A stretch of DNA of 64,000 bases, from contig CAJINV010000001.1 in assembly GCA_905178155.1 (NCBI GenBank), positions 4,078,421 to 4,142,420 of the forward strand. Direction: 5' to 3'. The notes beneath the pieces were generated by a model. The model was not told the origin of the DNA, did no database searches, and saw nothing but the letters and a program-made list of their open reading frames with translations. The DNA comes from Amoebophrya sp. A120 (taxonomy: Eukaryota > Sar > Dinophyceae > Syndiniales > Amoebophryaceae). This document shows positions 1-12,600 of the stretch, piece after piece (within the stretch, counting starts at the first letter, position 1; each line of letters starts with the position of its first letter). The position numbers were made by a program, and so were the translations under genes.

Positions 1-726
1 GTCACTTCAACAATTTGCGTTCTTGTTGTTGTTCGGCTTGGGTTTGCAACGTGTCACGCAGCTTGTGTTGAAGTGGCTACTTCAACTTCGCGGAGAGTTG
101 AGGTAGCCATTTGAATAGCAAGCGCATGACAAATTGCCACAATAGTGACAATTTATTGAAATTGAACAAAAATTGCGAAAGTTCGGGCCCAGAGGGGCCG
201 TGGGTCTTGGTCTTGCTTTTCGTTTATCGGTCGCCGCGCCGCCGTGTCCTGCAGAACGTTACTCAATAGGCATAGCCATTATTTAGCCATGACGGCGTGG
301 CACGGGAGTAAAGACCTTGGAACTAATGCGGGCAGGGTGCCTAACCCGCGGGGGAGAAAACAGTCCAAAGCCCGGGGCGGTTGGATGTGGATCAGGGGCA
401 AACTTTGTGTATGTGCTGGAAATTTATTGTTGAAATATTTTTGAAAAGCTTTGCGCGGTCCGTTTGTAGGGTAGCTTTGCCTCTGCCATCGCGTCGCCTT
501 ATAGCTTTGTCTTTTGTCGCCGCATTCCCGACATCGCACTACCATGGAGATTGAGTATATTCCGCATGGAAAACTCGCGCAAATTGTTAAAGAGCACCAT
601 ACCGCCGCGATTGGGGTTTTTATGATTTTTCGGTTTTCGGTTTGCGGTCTTATATAGCAAAATCCCCTCCCTGGTCCTCCCTACCCTGGGACCCGGGATT
701 CTATAAACTCTTCTGTAATATGTCAG
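1..726. other. No gene recognised upstream of the SF-assemblin exon
   Basis: I see no convincing exon here. Short open frames exist on both strands but none has a recognisable motif. The 5' exons of the SF-assemblin gene must lie here or left of the window. A pyrimidine-rich stretch ending in CAG at 726 is a plausible splice acceptor for the next exon. Confidence 0.4.
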
Positions 727-1154
727 ATGGAGCGCTTGTACACCGAGGGCGATACGGTATACGGCGAAATGTCGCAAGACGTGAAGAAACTCGCAACGCG
801 GAACGTGCATATGCATTGCAAAAGTTGTAAAGTATCGCACTTCATTGCAAGCATGCATTGCAAATCCCCCTTTTAAGGGAAGTCCGCATTGCAAATTTTA
901 TTTCTCATGCTGAGAAAATAAAAATTTGTATTGCGATCTCTACTAGTGCGATAGCGATGCTTTTGCAGTGCATAGTGCAAGAGGAGGAGCAGTTCCAGTC
1001 CTTCGTGCTCGACGAGCTGAAGATGGTCAGGAAAGGTGTTGCCTTGGAGGAGCGCGCGCGGAAGAAAACGGATGACGAGATTGTCGCGGCGATCAATGTG
1101 TATACCAACGCCCTGCAGAACGGGCTCAGGTCGGCGAACCTGGCGAGGTCATAG
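727..1154 (+). CDS. SF-assemblin-like protein, 3' part
   Basis: Exons 727-809 and 980-1154, ending in TAG. SF-assemblins are coiled-coil proteins that form the striated microtubule-associated fibres of flagellar roots; in apicomplexans they link the centrosome to the daughter cell scaffold. The visible C-terminal end (about 85 residues) is a charged helix with the family's usual ending: EEEQFQSFVLDEL, then ALEERARKKTDDEIV, then NVYTNALQNGLR just before the stop. The two exons join in frame only if the element at 810-974 and one copy of its flanking GTGCA are removed, giving ATRN-VQEEEQ. The 5' end is missing: 727 follows a CAG acceptor, and the ATG there is probably internal. Family assignment rests on the last 55 residues. 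Confidence 0.6.
810..974 (+). mobile_element. Introner element, TGCAAAAG family, in SF-assemblin
   Basis: 165 bp with terminal inverted repeats: the left end starts TATGCATTGCAAAAG and the right end, read on the other strand, starts TATGCACTGCAAAAG. It is flanked by exact 5-bp direct repeats GTGCA (805-809 and 975-979). Removing the element plus one repeat restores the SF-assemblin frame. Interior copies of a TTTGTNATGC-like motif are present. No GT-AG pair at the repeat boundaries gives that product, although GT at 805 with AG at 968 is also in frame and would give RN-CIVQEEE. Confidence 0.75.
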
Positions 1155-1721
1155 CGGGGAAGATTGTGATGTCATCTGCTTTTGTTGCCTTCAACGTAAG
1201 TAAGTACCTACTTGGGCCTTCATCTTGGATGGTTTTGGTTGACACATAATTCCAAGAACGACGAGCGCGAGGTCCTCGTAGGTGAGCTCAAGAAAGAAAA
1301 ATCGCGAGGGCGAGGAAGATACCCACGCCCATATTTCTGGTGCTGCGCGACAGCACCGTTGGTCAGAGGACGAAGCATGATCGCAATTGAAGGAGCGTTG
1401 CATGATCTTGATCTTCACCCGTGCCGCCGTCTAGCTCTAGCTACGTGTTCCATACCGCCGCTGTCTAGCTTATGCTGCTTGAGCTTGATGAGAGTCACGA
1501 GTGGCCACTTGTTTCGAGTGAATACTTAGACATTGGCCAGCGAGGGCCAGAGCTCTCATGGGGGAAATTACTCTGTTGAGAGAATATTAATGCTCTTCTT
1601 CTCATCCCGATCCCGTGTCTATGTGCGTGCCGTTGCGTTTTTGAATGCCAGTGCCTTCATTACGTCGATCATTAATTCTGGCGCAGAGAACTGGACCACA
1701 ACCACTACTGTAAGAGAATAG
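1155..1721. other. Intergenic, nothing recognised
   Basis: 3' flank of the SF-assemblin gene. Only short open frames without motifs are present. It ends in an AT-rich stretch before the possible coding segment. Confidence 0.4.
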
Positions 1722-1998
1722 TACTGAGTCGGACAGCAGCAGCGGCAATCAATTTAGTAAGGCTTGGAGGTGTCCTCGAGCAGATTGATGAGCATGCTCC
1801 CGACATCAACACGGCTCTCCGGTCGTCGAAGGCCGCGGGCCCGCCTTGCAATTCTCTAACGGGTGGAACTACTCCCGCGCCAGCCGCGGTTGAAGTCTGG
1901 CAACAAGTAGAACGGCATCGGGTGACGCTTGAAGTGACAGCCCCGATGATGGGGGGCTGGTCGAAAACGGGCACGGTGCTGGGCCGCGCTATTGTGGC
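1722..1998 (+). CDS. Possible exon of an unrecognised gene
   Basis: An uninterrupted frame with GC-rich third positions runs up to the element at 1999. It reads INLVRLGGVLEQIDEHAPD and later APAAVEVWQQVERHRVTLEV, which looks protein-like, but I recognise no family. A long open frame is also present antisense, so the strand is uncertain; + is favoured because every other gene here is on +. After the element, one frame (2188 to about 2340) stays open and reads VSPSAVLVGGIAILPDVAQL, which could be the next exon, but the join cannot be fixed because the element lacks clear flanking repeats. No start codon was identified. Confidence 0.22.
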
Positions 1999-2182
1999 TA
2001 TCCTGTGGGTGCAAAAGTATTGCACTCGTGAGACGAGCTGCAGTGTTTGCATGTCGATTCTTTATATTTGCTTTTCGTTTTCCCACCTGATTCGGCATGA
2101 CAAATTGGACGCTATCGCTCCTTCTGACAAAATTTGTGATAATGCATCTCCTTCCTGTGCGATCATACTTTTGCAATGCATA
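1999..2182 (+). mobile_element. Introner-like element, TGCAAAAG family, degenerate flanks
   Basis: 184 bp. The left end reads TATCCTGTGGGTGCAAAAGT; the right end on the other strand reads TATGCATTGCAAAAGTATGA. These are the same ends as the elements at 810, 23944 and 58440. The flanking pentamers (GTGGC left, GCAAA right) do not match, so the insertion is old, rearranged, or its ends are misplaced by a few bases. Confidence 0.5.
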
Positions 2183-2229
2183 GCAAAGGAAGCGGACCTG
2201 CGACAAACGCTTTTATGTTAGCCCTAGCG

Positions 2230-2950
2230 CAGTGCTAGTTGGTGGCATCGCCATCCTGCCAGATGTCGCCCAACTAGAAGGCAGGCCCGCGGCGCAGTTT
2301 CCAGGCGCGCGCAGTTCCTGGCGGTCTGTTTGCGTTGGGGGGTGATCAAACCACCGAAGAAGAAGAACCGAGGCGGCGCTGTTTGCGTTCGCCCGGCGCG
2401 TTTCCTCGTATGGTCATCAGCGCCGACGGGAAATTCCTGTCGCGCCCGCACGGGCCGAGCATGCTCCGCGCTATCCAAGTGCTTCGGCTGTCGCGGCCCG
2501 CCGCGGCGCCCGCCGGGCCGCCCGGCGCCTTCCGATGGCCTATGACAGCAAGCTAGGCGCCCGGGCCCGGCGCGCCCCGCCCCCGGCGCGCCCCGCCCCC
2601 GGCGCCTCCCGTGGCCGGCTGCCTGCGCAAGCCAGCCCAGGCACGCTATTGCATGGGGCCCCTGCCAATCTCTTGGCTGCCCTGCCGCGTTGTGGCGGGC
2701 CCCCTTCGCCCTTCTTGTTTTTGGCAGCGGAGGTGCCAGCGGTCTGCAGAAATGGTTTGAACTGTGGAGCGCCCGCCCGGAATATGGGTAGGGCGCGTCT
2801 TCTCGCCGTTGAGGATGCCGCCGCGCGCCAGTCCGGTGGCCCTCGGATTCATGCTTTCAGATTCAAGAGGGCACGGAAGCGACATGAGCCTTTTCTGGCT
2901 TCGTCAAGCAGTTTTGGCGTTGGTTTCTGAAACCAACTTCGCCATGTGAT
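2230..2950. other. GC-rich island without recognisable gene
   Basis: A GC-rich block with short tandem copies of GGCGCGCCCCGCCCCC around 2565-2600. Open frames exist on both strands, as expected from base composition, but none resembles a known protein. It is similar in character to the blocks at 17793-19361, 49271-50790 and 62840-63950. Confidence 0.5.
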
Positions 2951-3294
2951 CCCGCCTCTGGGCGGTCACATGAAGGAGCTATGCTGGTGAGGCGATCAGG
3001 GCCATCCTCCAGCTCTGAGTGGTACTTCTGAGCAGCGGCAGCGCAGCTGCAAACGAGCGATTGTCGTGTGCTACCTGTTACAAGATAGAACTTTATTGGT
3101 AGTCGGGAGCGATGAGTTGTTATAGTGAAGGAAAGTCTAAGTCTTGGTCTTCGCTGTTCTCGAGCGTGGGCACCACAATGAAAATGAGGTCAGCTACTTT
3201 GCTGTTCAACGATTTGCAATTTTTTTCAATTTCGAATAAAGCAGAATATCAATATTTTGGCTCGAGTTCGTGCCGGCTCGACAGTAGAAATAAC

Positions 3295-4324
3295 ATGGGA
3301 AACGTTTCCGAGAAGATTTGGGTTCCCGAGGCCGACGAAGTTGCGGACCAACACTTTCAGGTACGCGGGACGCCGCGAGATTTTCTCACGGTGGCCTCGC
3401 TCAAGGAGTCCTTTCTCGTCGTCATCAACGATGTCAGTTTCCAATCGCACGTGCTGGCTGGCTTAACACAAGAGGACGCGGCAGCGCAGCACTACCCGGA
3501 AGGATGGACACCGATGAACGAAGGGTAGTAGTATACGAGCAGCTGTAGTTATCACAGGGATGTTGAAAAGAGCTAACGTATATCGGAACTTGTGATGCAG
3601 CAATGCATCACAAAACGTGCCACAATTTGTCATGCATATGATTATGATGTATATTGCGTTACATTTGTCGTGATGCATGACTACACCACCCTAACATCGC
3701 TTCAGATTCACAATACTGCGGAAGGAGTCGGGATTTCCGGAGTACAAAATTGTTGACGTAGCGAAAAAGGACGAAAACGCGCTGCGCTACCGAGTTATCA
3801 TGCAAAGGGAAAAAGACCCGCACACGAGAGAAGAAGCGTTCATTCTCACTGTGACCCACGAATTTTACCTTGAGTACCAGCCGGACACACACATGAGCAA
3901 GGTATTGAATAAAAATAACATAGTTGTAGTAGTACTTTTTTAGCTTGCATTAGAGGACGTTCTAATATATTTTCTTCGAACTACACGACCACGCGCACGC
4001 CAGGTCAACCGCAAAATTATCAACTTCAAGACAAGTGACGAGACGAATATCGGTAAGTGGACACCGTCGTTTCATATAATCAAGTGGGGCATTTCGCGAG
4101 ACGAAAACGCACAGTGGGCGCAGATGATGCGCATTCACGACGAAAAGAAGAAGCTCCTCCTCGGCGGCACTGATGCCGACGGCAACGAGCCAGCAACTAG
4201 CGGCGAAGCGGATGCAATGATCAATCGGATGGCGGCGGGAATTCCGGAAATCGGGACCGCCGGCGCAGGTGGGAACGTTATCGCGCCGACGCAGGTGGGA
4301 AATGCGGTGGCTTCACCCTTGTAG
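3295..4324 (+). CDS. Unrecognised three-exon gene, 248 residues
   Basis: Exons 3295-3524, 3706-3901 and 4004-4324, joined by GT-AG introns that keep the frame across both junctions. The product starts MGNVSEKIWVPEADEVA and has a regular alternating pattern suggesting beta-strands (RDFLTVASLKESFLVVIND; EEAFILTVTHEFYLEY), then a charged helical tail and an Ala/Gly-rich end. I do not recognise the family; a C2- or Ig-like fold is a guess. The start was chosen where GC-rich coding begins; an in-frame ATG at 3112 would add 61 residues of non-coding-like composition. Intron 1 carries TTGTGATGC and TTTGTCATGC motifs like those inside introners and may be a decayed one. Confidence 0.55.
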
Positions 4325-6600
4325 TTTGGAGATATTTATTTTTTACCGAATTCGTTCAGCGGAGGGATGCCTGCTGCTGCGAATAATTTGCTTGTTGTGC
4401 TAGTATTCCTATTGCGACATGCCATGAACACGACTTCGACTTGATTGTCGTGTCATAAAAAAAGACCCAAGGGACTGCAATTCACGTTGCGGTTGCAGCA
4501 CGACTGGCTATTTGATATGTTTTGCGCCCTTGATATGAAAATTAAAATTATGTACATGGTCAAGTTCAAGCAGGAGGCTAAACAACAAACACCTCAACTT
4601 TCAGGAAACGTCTATTGCCAGCCTACCGGTCGTGTAGAGGACATTCATATACGCCCTATTGAATGTTGCCCGTTTGAAATGACTACTTCGCAAACGCAAA
4701 GATTTGAGATTTCAGTGAAAAAACTTTTGTAAATCGACGACGCTTAGTGCCAAGCCGATCACAGGACGGAGAGACTGTCGCAAATAGCCGCAGTCTTTCG
4801 TGAGCTTCTACTTTAGTCAAAATGTAGCAGCATGCCGCTACGTACTCGAGTGTTCAAAGAGAATGACCTGCTTCTTCATCGCTTCCACACTAGTTGTAAA
4901 GAACGAATGCTCTATCATATTTTTTGCAACGCAGATTTGTCACGAAAAGCAGATCGACCTCGACCTCCTCATAAAAAGGCACAACAAGTTTTGTCATGCG
5001 TGCCTGGTAATGTGAATTTCAATGTGCTGCGGCAAAACAGAAAAAAAAGGAACAAAAAGATTCAAATTACATCGTAAGTGTAGGAGATTTAGAAGGAAAA
5101 AAATGGCCAAAAGTGACCCACTCTGAACCGCAAGGGCACCAAAAAATAGATGTAAGTACAACGGATTGCCTTCCTTTAAGTTTAGAGCTTCAGCTCCACT
5201 CGCGCACTTGAAAAGCCTTATGTTATTCACGCAACTATTTATTTGTATTTCCATCGTCCAAATATTTTTTCTAATTTCACAGACGACACAAACAGGGTGA
5301 GGAATTTAGTTGTTTCAATAGTAGTTGTTCAATCACCTGGCGCAATACCAGTGCCACCATGTAGCAGTGAGCAAAGATTCACTTCGTGTCGCTTTCCGCA
5401 CAATAAAAGCGTCGCGGTCGCGCACTACTTGACTATCCGGCTCTTTTTAGCGGAGAAATTTTTAAAGTAGATTGTCCATGTTGAAGAAGTTTACAGAACA
5501 AGTAAACCTATCGCAATTTCCCTAAGTAAAACTTTTTAGCTCAAGTTCATCATCTGCCCAGTTTTAGTAGATTTAGTGTCCTGATAAACGCCGGCACGCC
5601 TCGCGCAATATGATGTAAAACAGACTCTTTCCATCGCATTCGCAGGCTGTAAGAATATAAAGTAACAAATTGATGGAACAAAGTAATGACGGTACGACGC
5701 TGATACGGAGTACCGAGTTTGTGACATTCGGCTCACCAGTATTTATCTTCGCAGCTCGTCCGCGGCCGGCCGCTGAGGAAAAATCCGAATCCTCGCAGCG
5801 CGCAATGCTGGGGCCACAGGTGGTCGAGCATCAACACTTTCTCGAACCCTGACCGAGAAGAAAGTTTCAGGATAAGGCGACGAGGACTAAGCCTGAACTC
5901 ATCTTCGCCTAAGATCGACCACGGAGCCGACTCCATTGGAACTCGGGTCGTGGAACAAAAGAGACGAACGGTAGTTCGTCGCTGGGCTGGAGGAGCTGTG
6001 CTTCTGGTGGTCGTGGACCACGAAGGAGCACATTACATCAACTCACTGGTTGTGATTGACGAAGTTTACAACTGAATCTGAGACAGCTTCATCAACAGGA
6101 CAACAATTCCAATTCGCGACGACGTGGAGAGGACAGCCAGTTTATGTTTATTTGAAGTGAGTCGGAAAAAACAGTTTGGCGCCCAACCCGAAATAGCAAC
6201 AGGAAGAAGCAGAGCCGTGGCGATTCTTTGCCCCTAAAGATTTCGGAAACATCACGACCGGAAACCGGAAAGACAAAGAGGCTACTTGTACTTGTTACAA
6301 GAAACCACAGCTTGCAGCAAAGTAGTTGCTGTCGGCCGTAGCCGACTTACTTTCTCGTCCTCGCGCAGCTTCGTTTGTGGCGCTGTAGTGCTCGCAGATC
6401 GTGCGCAGCTCTGCCCGCTTCTCATCTTCATCTGAGCAACATCTTCATACACACGACCTCAGCGAAGAAGAACACAAGGAAGCGTGCTACTCCTGCTCAA
6501 GTGAACAAAGACAGGAACAACTTGAACTGAAAGTGATCTTCACCTACAGGCACCACAACTTAATCTAGTTCCTGTTTGTTCCCAGCTCGCTGCAGGTACC
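4325..6600. other. AT-rich intergenic region upstream of USP7
   Basis: No convincing gene. Part of 5670-5940 has higher GC and short open frames on both strands without motifs, possibly a 5' untranslated exon. The last 600 bases probably hold the promoter and leader of the next gene, but no defined element can be named. Confidence 0.4.
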
Positions 6601-9600
6601 ATGCAGCCCCACGACACTAGTGATGAGGAGCTCTACGGCCCAAACCGAGGCGAAGCGGCGCCGGCCCTGGCGGGAGAGCGCACGTTCGCAAAATTCCAGC
6701 AAGCTTGCCCAGGCCTCATGGAGCACGAAAACGAATTCTACATCGATAACGTCGGTGGTTTCCTCGAGGGTGACAAGATCCGATCAGACCCCTTTGTAAT
6801 AGGGAACTTCAGGTACAACTATCAATATGAATATCATTTGTGCGAAGATCTTCATGCCACGCGTTTTTGAGAGTGTGCACAACGTTGGCAGCTGCATTTT
6901 TTTTCGTTTTCCATATTTATAAATATAAAGTACTTTGCCTCACGAGGACAACAAGCGAACCATGTCTAAGGAACTTCGATCTAAACCATCCCGACAGGTA
7001 TCGCGTCCTCGTTTTCCCGTTTGGCACACGAAACCAGGGTAGTCGACAGCCGCCAACACTTGCCGCCTTCGTGGAGGCGGACCCGCTGCCGCAGATAGAC
7101 CAGGAGAGATGGATGTTTCACAATGTCAAATACGCCCTGACACTCGTCAATCACCATGACTACACGCAGTCCGTCCACAAGAGCGACTCCTGGTCTTTTT
7201 GCAAGCGTGAGATCGACCGCGGATGGCACAGCTTCATCAGCGTAAAGGACATGCTGGACGGGAGCAAGGGCTGGATAAACAATGAGACGGAGAAGAAGGT
7301 AGTTTATGTCTCCTGTGTTGTGTTTTTATACCCGCGGCCTTTTTTTCCATTTCTTTTTCATCTTCTTGTGAGTGGCCGGGCCTTGCTTGATCCATTCTCC
7401 ATTCTCCATTCATCTTCTTGTGTTGATACATATCCGACGCGGGCACCACAACGTCAATACACGCATGTGGAGCTGCGATGGGTAGTTTCGTGAATGAAAG
7501 CAGAAGTATGCACCCGCTTACGCTTTTCAAAAAAAGGGAATCTTGTAAGTATATCTACTTTACTCTCGACTCGAAACTCCAGATCACCTTTCGCGTCCAG
7601 TGCTACGTGCGCAATAGTGAGTCCCTGATCAACATCGGCGCCGACTATGACAGCAAGAAGGAAACGGGTTTTATCGGTTTGAAGAATCACGGGGCAACCT
7701 GCTACCTCAACTGCCTCCTGCAGACGCTTTACAACATCGGCAAGTTCCGAAAACTGGTGTACGAGGCAGACACCTCGGAAACGGCAGAAACCGACGCGCC
7801 AACGAGCGGCTCGGGAGGGGATAAGAAATCCAGCGCCAGCAGCAGTTCCACGGACCAGCGCGGCGGCATGCACGGACCCCCAAATTTACTGAAGGCCCTG
7901 CAGAACAGCTTCTACTCGTTGCAGACAAACCAGCAGGCGGGAAACTGCCGAGAGCTCATGCGCAGTTTCGGCTGGGAATCCGTCGATGCCTTCACGCAAC
8001 ACGACTACCAGGAATTAAATAGGATACTGCTAGACAAGGTATACATAACTTCTTCGACAAATCAGAATTCGCGTGCTGGTTGTTCTTGGATACCTTACCT
8101 TGTTTGCGCAAGCACCTTCTACGAGAGCTTGATGTAGTTGATGATTTTTGTTTGCCCTCGTGTTATTTCCAGGTAGAAGAAAGGTTGAAAGGCACGAAAC
8201 TTGACGGCGAGCTGAAGCGCATGTTTGCTGGTGAACAGGAAAGCTACATCGAGTGCACGAACGTCAACTACGCCTCGAAGAAGCTGGAGCCCTTTTACGA
8301 CATAAATCTCAATCTAAAAACCGACGATGGCTCGTATAAAGTTTTCATTTCGTTTACTCTATCTTGCATCTGACAGACACAAAAAAGGCTGTGGCTGAGT
8401 TTGTGATTCGGAATAGTACTTACTAGAGCGATACGAATAGAGTTCGTTGGTTCATGTTCGGACACCACACGATCACGACCAAATTCACTGTAGGTGGGTG
8501 AACAACCTGGAGGACGCGTTTCGCGACTATGTGAAAGAGGAAATGATGGAGGGCGAAAATGCCTACGACGCCAGCGACGGCGGTTTCGGGAAACAGCCCG
8601 CAAAGAAAGGCATTCGGTTTAAATCGTTGCCGATCGTCTTCAATCTCCTCCTGAAACGGTTTATCTTCGATCTGGAAACGCTGGACACGATCAAAACAAA
8701 TGACGAAATGCAGTTTCCCCGGAGGATAGACCTGTCGGAATACGTCCCCGGGGACCATGACCCTGCCGTGTACACCCTGTACGGCGTGACCGTGCAAACC
8801 GGCACCGTTTCCTCCGGCCACTACTACTGCTTTCTCCGCCCCTGGCAGGAGGACGGCACGGAAGCGGGGCAACTCTCGTGGATACGGTTCGATGACGAGC
8901 AAATCACGAAAGTCACCGAGTACGAAGACTATTTATTTTGGCTGAATATTTTCATCGTACTTTTATGCAACACCAATACAACGGGGCTGCAGGCTGCTGG
9001 AGGGGGCTCTACATGTCGTAATTACAGCAACAGCATACAACGTGCAGCACTCGGAAATAAACTAGCATGCTCAACAAGCTACAGTACTGGTGTACTAGGA
9101 AGTAGAAGGAACAAGAAAGCGGCACTGTACAGCACCAATTGCAATTATCAGGTATGCTGCGATGCAAGATAACTACGGCGGCGAAGATTTGGGCACGTTC
9201 AACCACTTTCAGCTGAGTCTCGAGCAACTGAAGGAGAAAAAACTTCCCGAGCGAAACGGCTGGCCGCAGAAGCAAATTCGCATGGCAAATGCGTACATAC
9301 TGGTCTACATTCGGGAGGACCACGTGGAGGACATGTTGAAGCCCCCGAAGCCAACAGCCGCGCTCCGGGAACGCATAGAAAGAGAGCAGGAAGAGAAGCA
9401 AAAAGCGCGCTACAACGAGCAAACAAAGGTAGAAGTTCTTTGGAGTCTTCCTCTTCTGATAAAAATCTTCTGAATGTTTTCTTGCCACTTGTTGTTGAGT
9501 TGTTCCACGTCACTTTTTAAGAGATCGCGAGCAGTATTTTGAGTGCATTGGTGGCGATGATCTTCATGTCTGCGTGTTACATTGTAGATGCTGCGAACTT

Positions 9601-12600
9601 GTTTTGATCCATTCATCTCGCTCCGGATGAAGATGACGTGAACTCTCACGCTCAGCTTTGACCAAGAAGAAGAAGAAGAAGAAGAAGAATTTCCTTTTTT
9701 TTTGAACGCCTAAAAAAAAAAGGACAAGAAGAACCGCACCAAAATTATATTTCAGGTTCTCATCTCAACTGTGTTGGAGAAGGACCTCCTGGCGAAGCAG
9801 CCGTGCGGTTTCTGGGACAGCATGGAGGGCACCGTCCCCCTCACAATCCGACCACAGGAGTTCCCCAAGGAGGAACAAAACGTAAAAATCTGGGAGCAAA
9901 TGCAAGTGTCGCTGCAGGGTCAGGACATGTGGCCAAAACCGCAGGGCGGCGAGGAACAAGTGCCTCCACAGGGCCAACCAGACATCCGCAACTTCGCAAT
10001 GTTCGTTCTCCGGCGCCGCACCAACCGACAAATCCGCTTCTCGAACATATCACACACGGAAGCACTCAAAAGTATATTTTCATCCTTAAAAGTTGTATCA
10101 ATGTCTACTACACTGAAGCATGTTGAGCATTTTCTTTGTCGCTGCGCCTTCTGGCCTCGTAGTACTTCTCGTAGTGTCCTCTCCTCCTGCCGCTCGTGCT
10201 CGCAGATGATGGTGTAGCTTTTGATGTGCAGTGCTCCACTATAATCGTCGACAATTGTACTTAAGTATTCGGAACGTCACATAATTATAATGATTCTGAA
10301 GAATGCTCATAGTATTATCGCACTTCCACAGAAGCGACAATAGGGACCGAAACGCAGCAAGATCAGCAGGCGAACCGCATGTTTGGTGGCGACATTCCCG
10401 ACACTTCCGTTCCTCGCCTGACTGTCCTCGCGTTCCAGATGAACGGTTATGATCCTGATACCTTTTGCTGGAACCCCACGGAGTGGGGCATCGACGGGAA
10501 AAACACGCTCACACGAAAAAGCTTTTTTGAATGGAAAGAAGACTCCTTGTGCAAGGTCTTGGTCAAGTACTTCTGCCCGGTCACAAGGAACATAATGATG
10601 CTCGGCGTTGTATACGGCAAGATGACCGATCAGGTGCGTAGTGATCTTCATATCAACATCACCATTGTTCTTTCTCAAGGTTGACGCTACGGTTTATCTC
10701 CCACTTCCTGTCAACAGAACAATGCTTCATCATCTCCATCTCCATGTGCTAGCTATAGGAGCTTCTACTTCTGCATAACGTCAGCTTCGCCTCTTCCGCC
10801 TGATAGTACCTTAATGAGTTATTTTGTATCGGCAAGGGAATGTGGAAGAGGAACTACAGGTAGAAAACGCATTCCTATTTTTTCCAAACAAAACCTTTAC
10901 CAAAACAGATACACAAGCTCGAAAATTGGGTAATAAAACGACAAAAAGCGACCGCTGAGAAGTACCCGGACCTGTGTCGACCTGCGCCCGCGAACTGCAA
11001 GTGGCTCTGCTTCGAAGAATTCTCTAACGTGGAAATCAAGCCCGTCAGCTTGAACGAAAGTATTATACAACCTGAATTTTTGTAGTATTGCCCGAGTTCT
11101 AATGCTTATGCTTGTAGACGTACAACTACAACATGGACTAAAGATTCAGAGCGGAAATAAGAACGCTCGTTCTGCTCACAGAACCATGAAATTGATATTG
11201 AAAGTGAAAGATGAAAATTCATACTTTTTTCGCAGCATGTCATCAATTATGTATACCACAGCCTTCAAGCAGGCGGATCTATACACGGGCGACATCATAA
11301 TTTGGCAACCCGAGGTAACGGAGCCGCAAGAGGTTCCCGTTGGTGAGTTGCCCTGCGACACCGTCAAGGCTTTAGCGGAGAACATAGCAAATAAAATGAC
11401 GGTATTGATGAAAAATTTGTTGAAGTGCTGGCGACTTTCTCCGCATCGACGACTCTTGATCTTCGGTAGTTGTTGATCCCGATCGGATCTTCTCAAAAAG
11501 GTGAAAGGTGAAGCTGCAGGAGGACGATGAACCAATTATGCAACAAGAAAGACACAAGCTGCATTTCTTCGCGCGAGATGAAGATTTTTGTTTTTCGTCT
11601 TTATGGTTCGCTTGTTGAAGATGATCTACTCCGTTAAGAATTATATTTACCTTCTAAACTCTAACTCAGCTCCGCATTGTTCTTCATGACGCGGACGAGC
11701 TTTGGGCCATCGACGGCATTACCTCTGGCCCGAGCGTGTGGAACACCTTGAAGGGGGGCGCCGCGACCCCGAACAGCGACGCAGTGGATGCGAGCTTGCA
11801 GGAGGAGGGGAATGGGCAGGATGCGGACGGAGGAGCTGCAGGAGGACCCGCTGCGGCCTCGTCGCGCAGCCACGAGTTCACCATGGATACGCGACAAACG
11901 GTCTCCGCGTGCCTGCAAAAAATCGCAGACCACTTTGGTATCGAGAACGTCGAAAACCTGTGGATCTTCCGGCACCCGCCCTCCGGCTACGGAGAGGAGC
12001 CGCTCAGTCCGCAGAGGAAGGTATCATAAGGAAAAACGTCCCCACCCCAGAGTTGTCATGCAGATTTGCATTGACGAGGACATTTGTGATGCGCACACCC
12101 ACGGTAGCCATTTCCAATCGTGTTTTTGGAATTTGTGATGCTGTGAACAGGATAAGCATATGGATCTGTGATGCGGCTGCACTTGCTAACCTGCACTACT
12201 ACACCATGGAATGCAACTTGTCATGCGTGACGTCCAGCAAGGCTCCTAGGTTTCTGTTGCAAAATCCCCATCTTGAATCTGGTGTGGGGACGTTTTTACT
12301 CAGGATAGAAGGAGGAGGACACGAACTGCACGCTGGCGCAGCTGCAGCTCCCGAGACAGATAACGCTCCACGCGGTGGTCGTCCCGGGCTTTCCGAAGAA
12401 GGTATGGCGGGAGCAGTGCGCGCACCTAATCGAGGACCACCACTTGGCGCGACAGAGCAACGAATACGTCGTCAATCCCGAGGGGAAGTCGTTATCGGTC
12501 GTGGTTAGGTATTTTGATGAGGCCGTTGTCGAGCGCGCGATGACAGTTTTGCAAAAAATGCCCTACAACATCACCGCAAAAGAAGCGACAATACTGGCAC

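Noticed and set aside
1856-2206. Antisense frame overlapping the 1.7-2.2 kb segment
   Set aside because: It runs through the introner-like element without interruption, which none of the supported genes do.
3254-3266. Possible relict dinoflagellate spliced leader (ATTTTGGCTCGAG) upstream of the 3.3-kb gene
   Set aside because: It differs from the leader end by one base within 13, and TTTTGGCTCGAG also occurs inside the TRPV coding sequence near 25817, so chance explains it.
9663-9690. AAG repeat in a USP7 intron
   Set aside because: Simple low-complexity run in an ordinary GT-AG intron with no sign of function.
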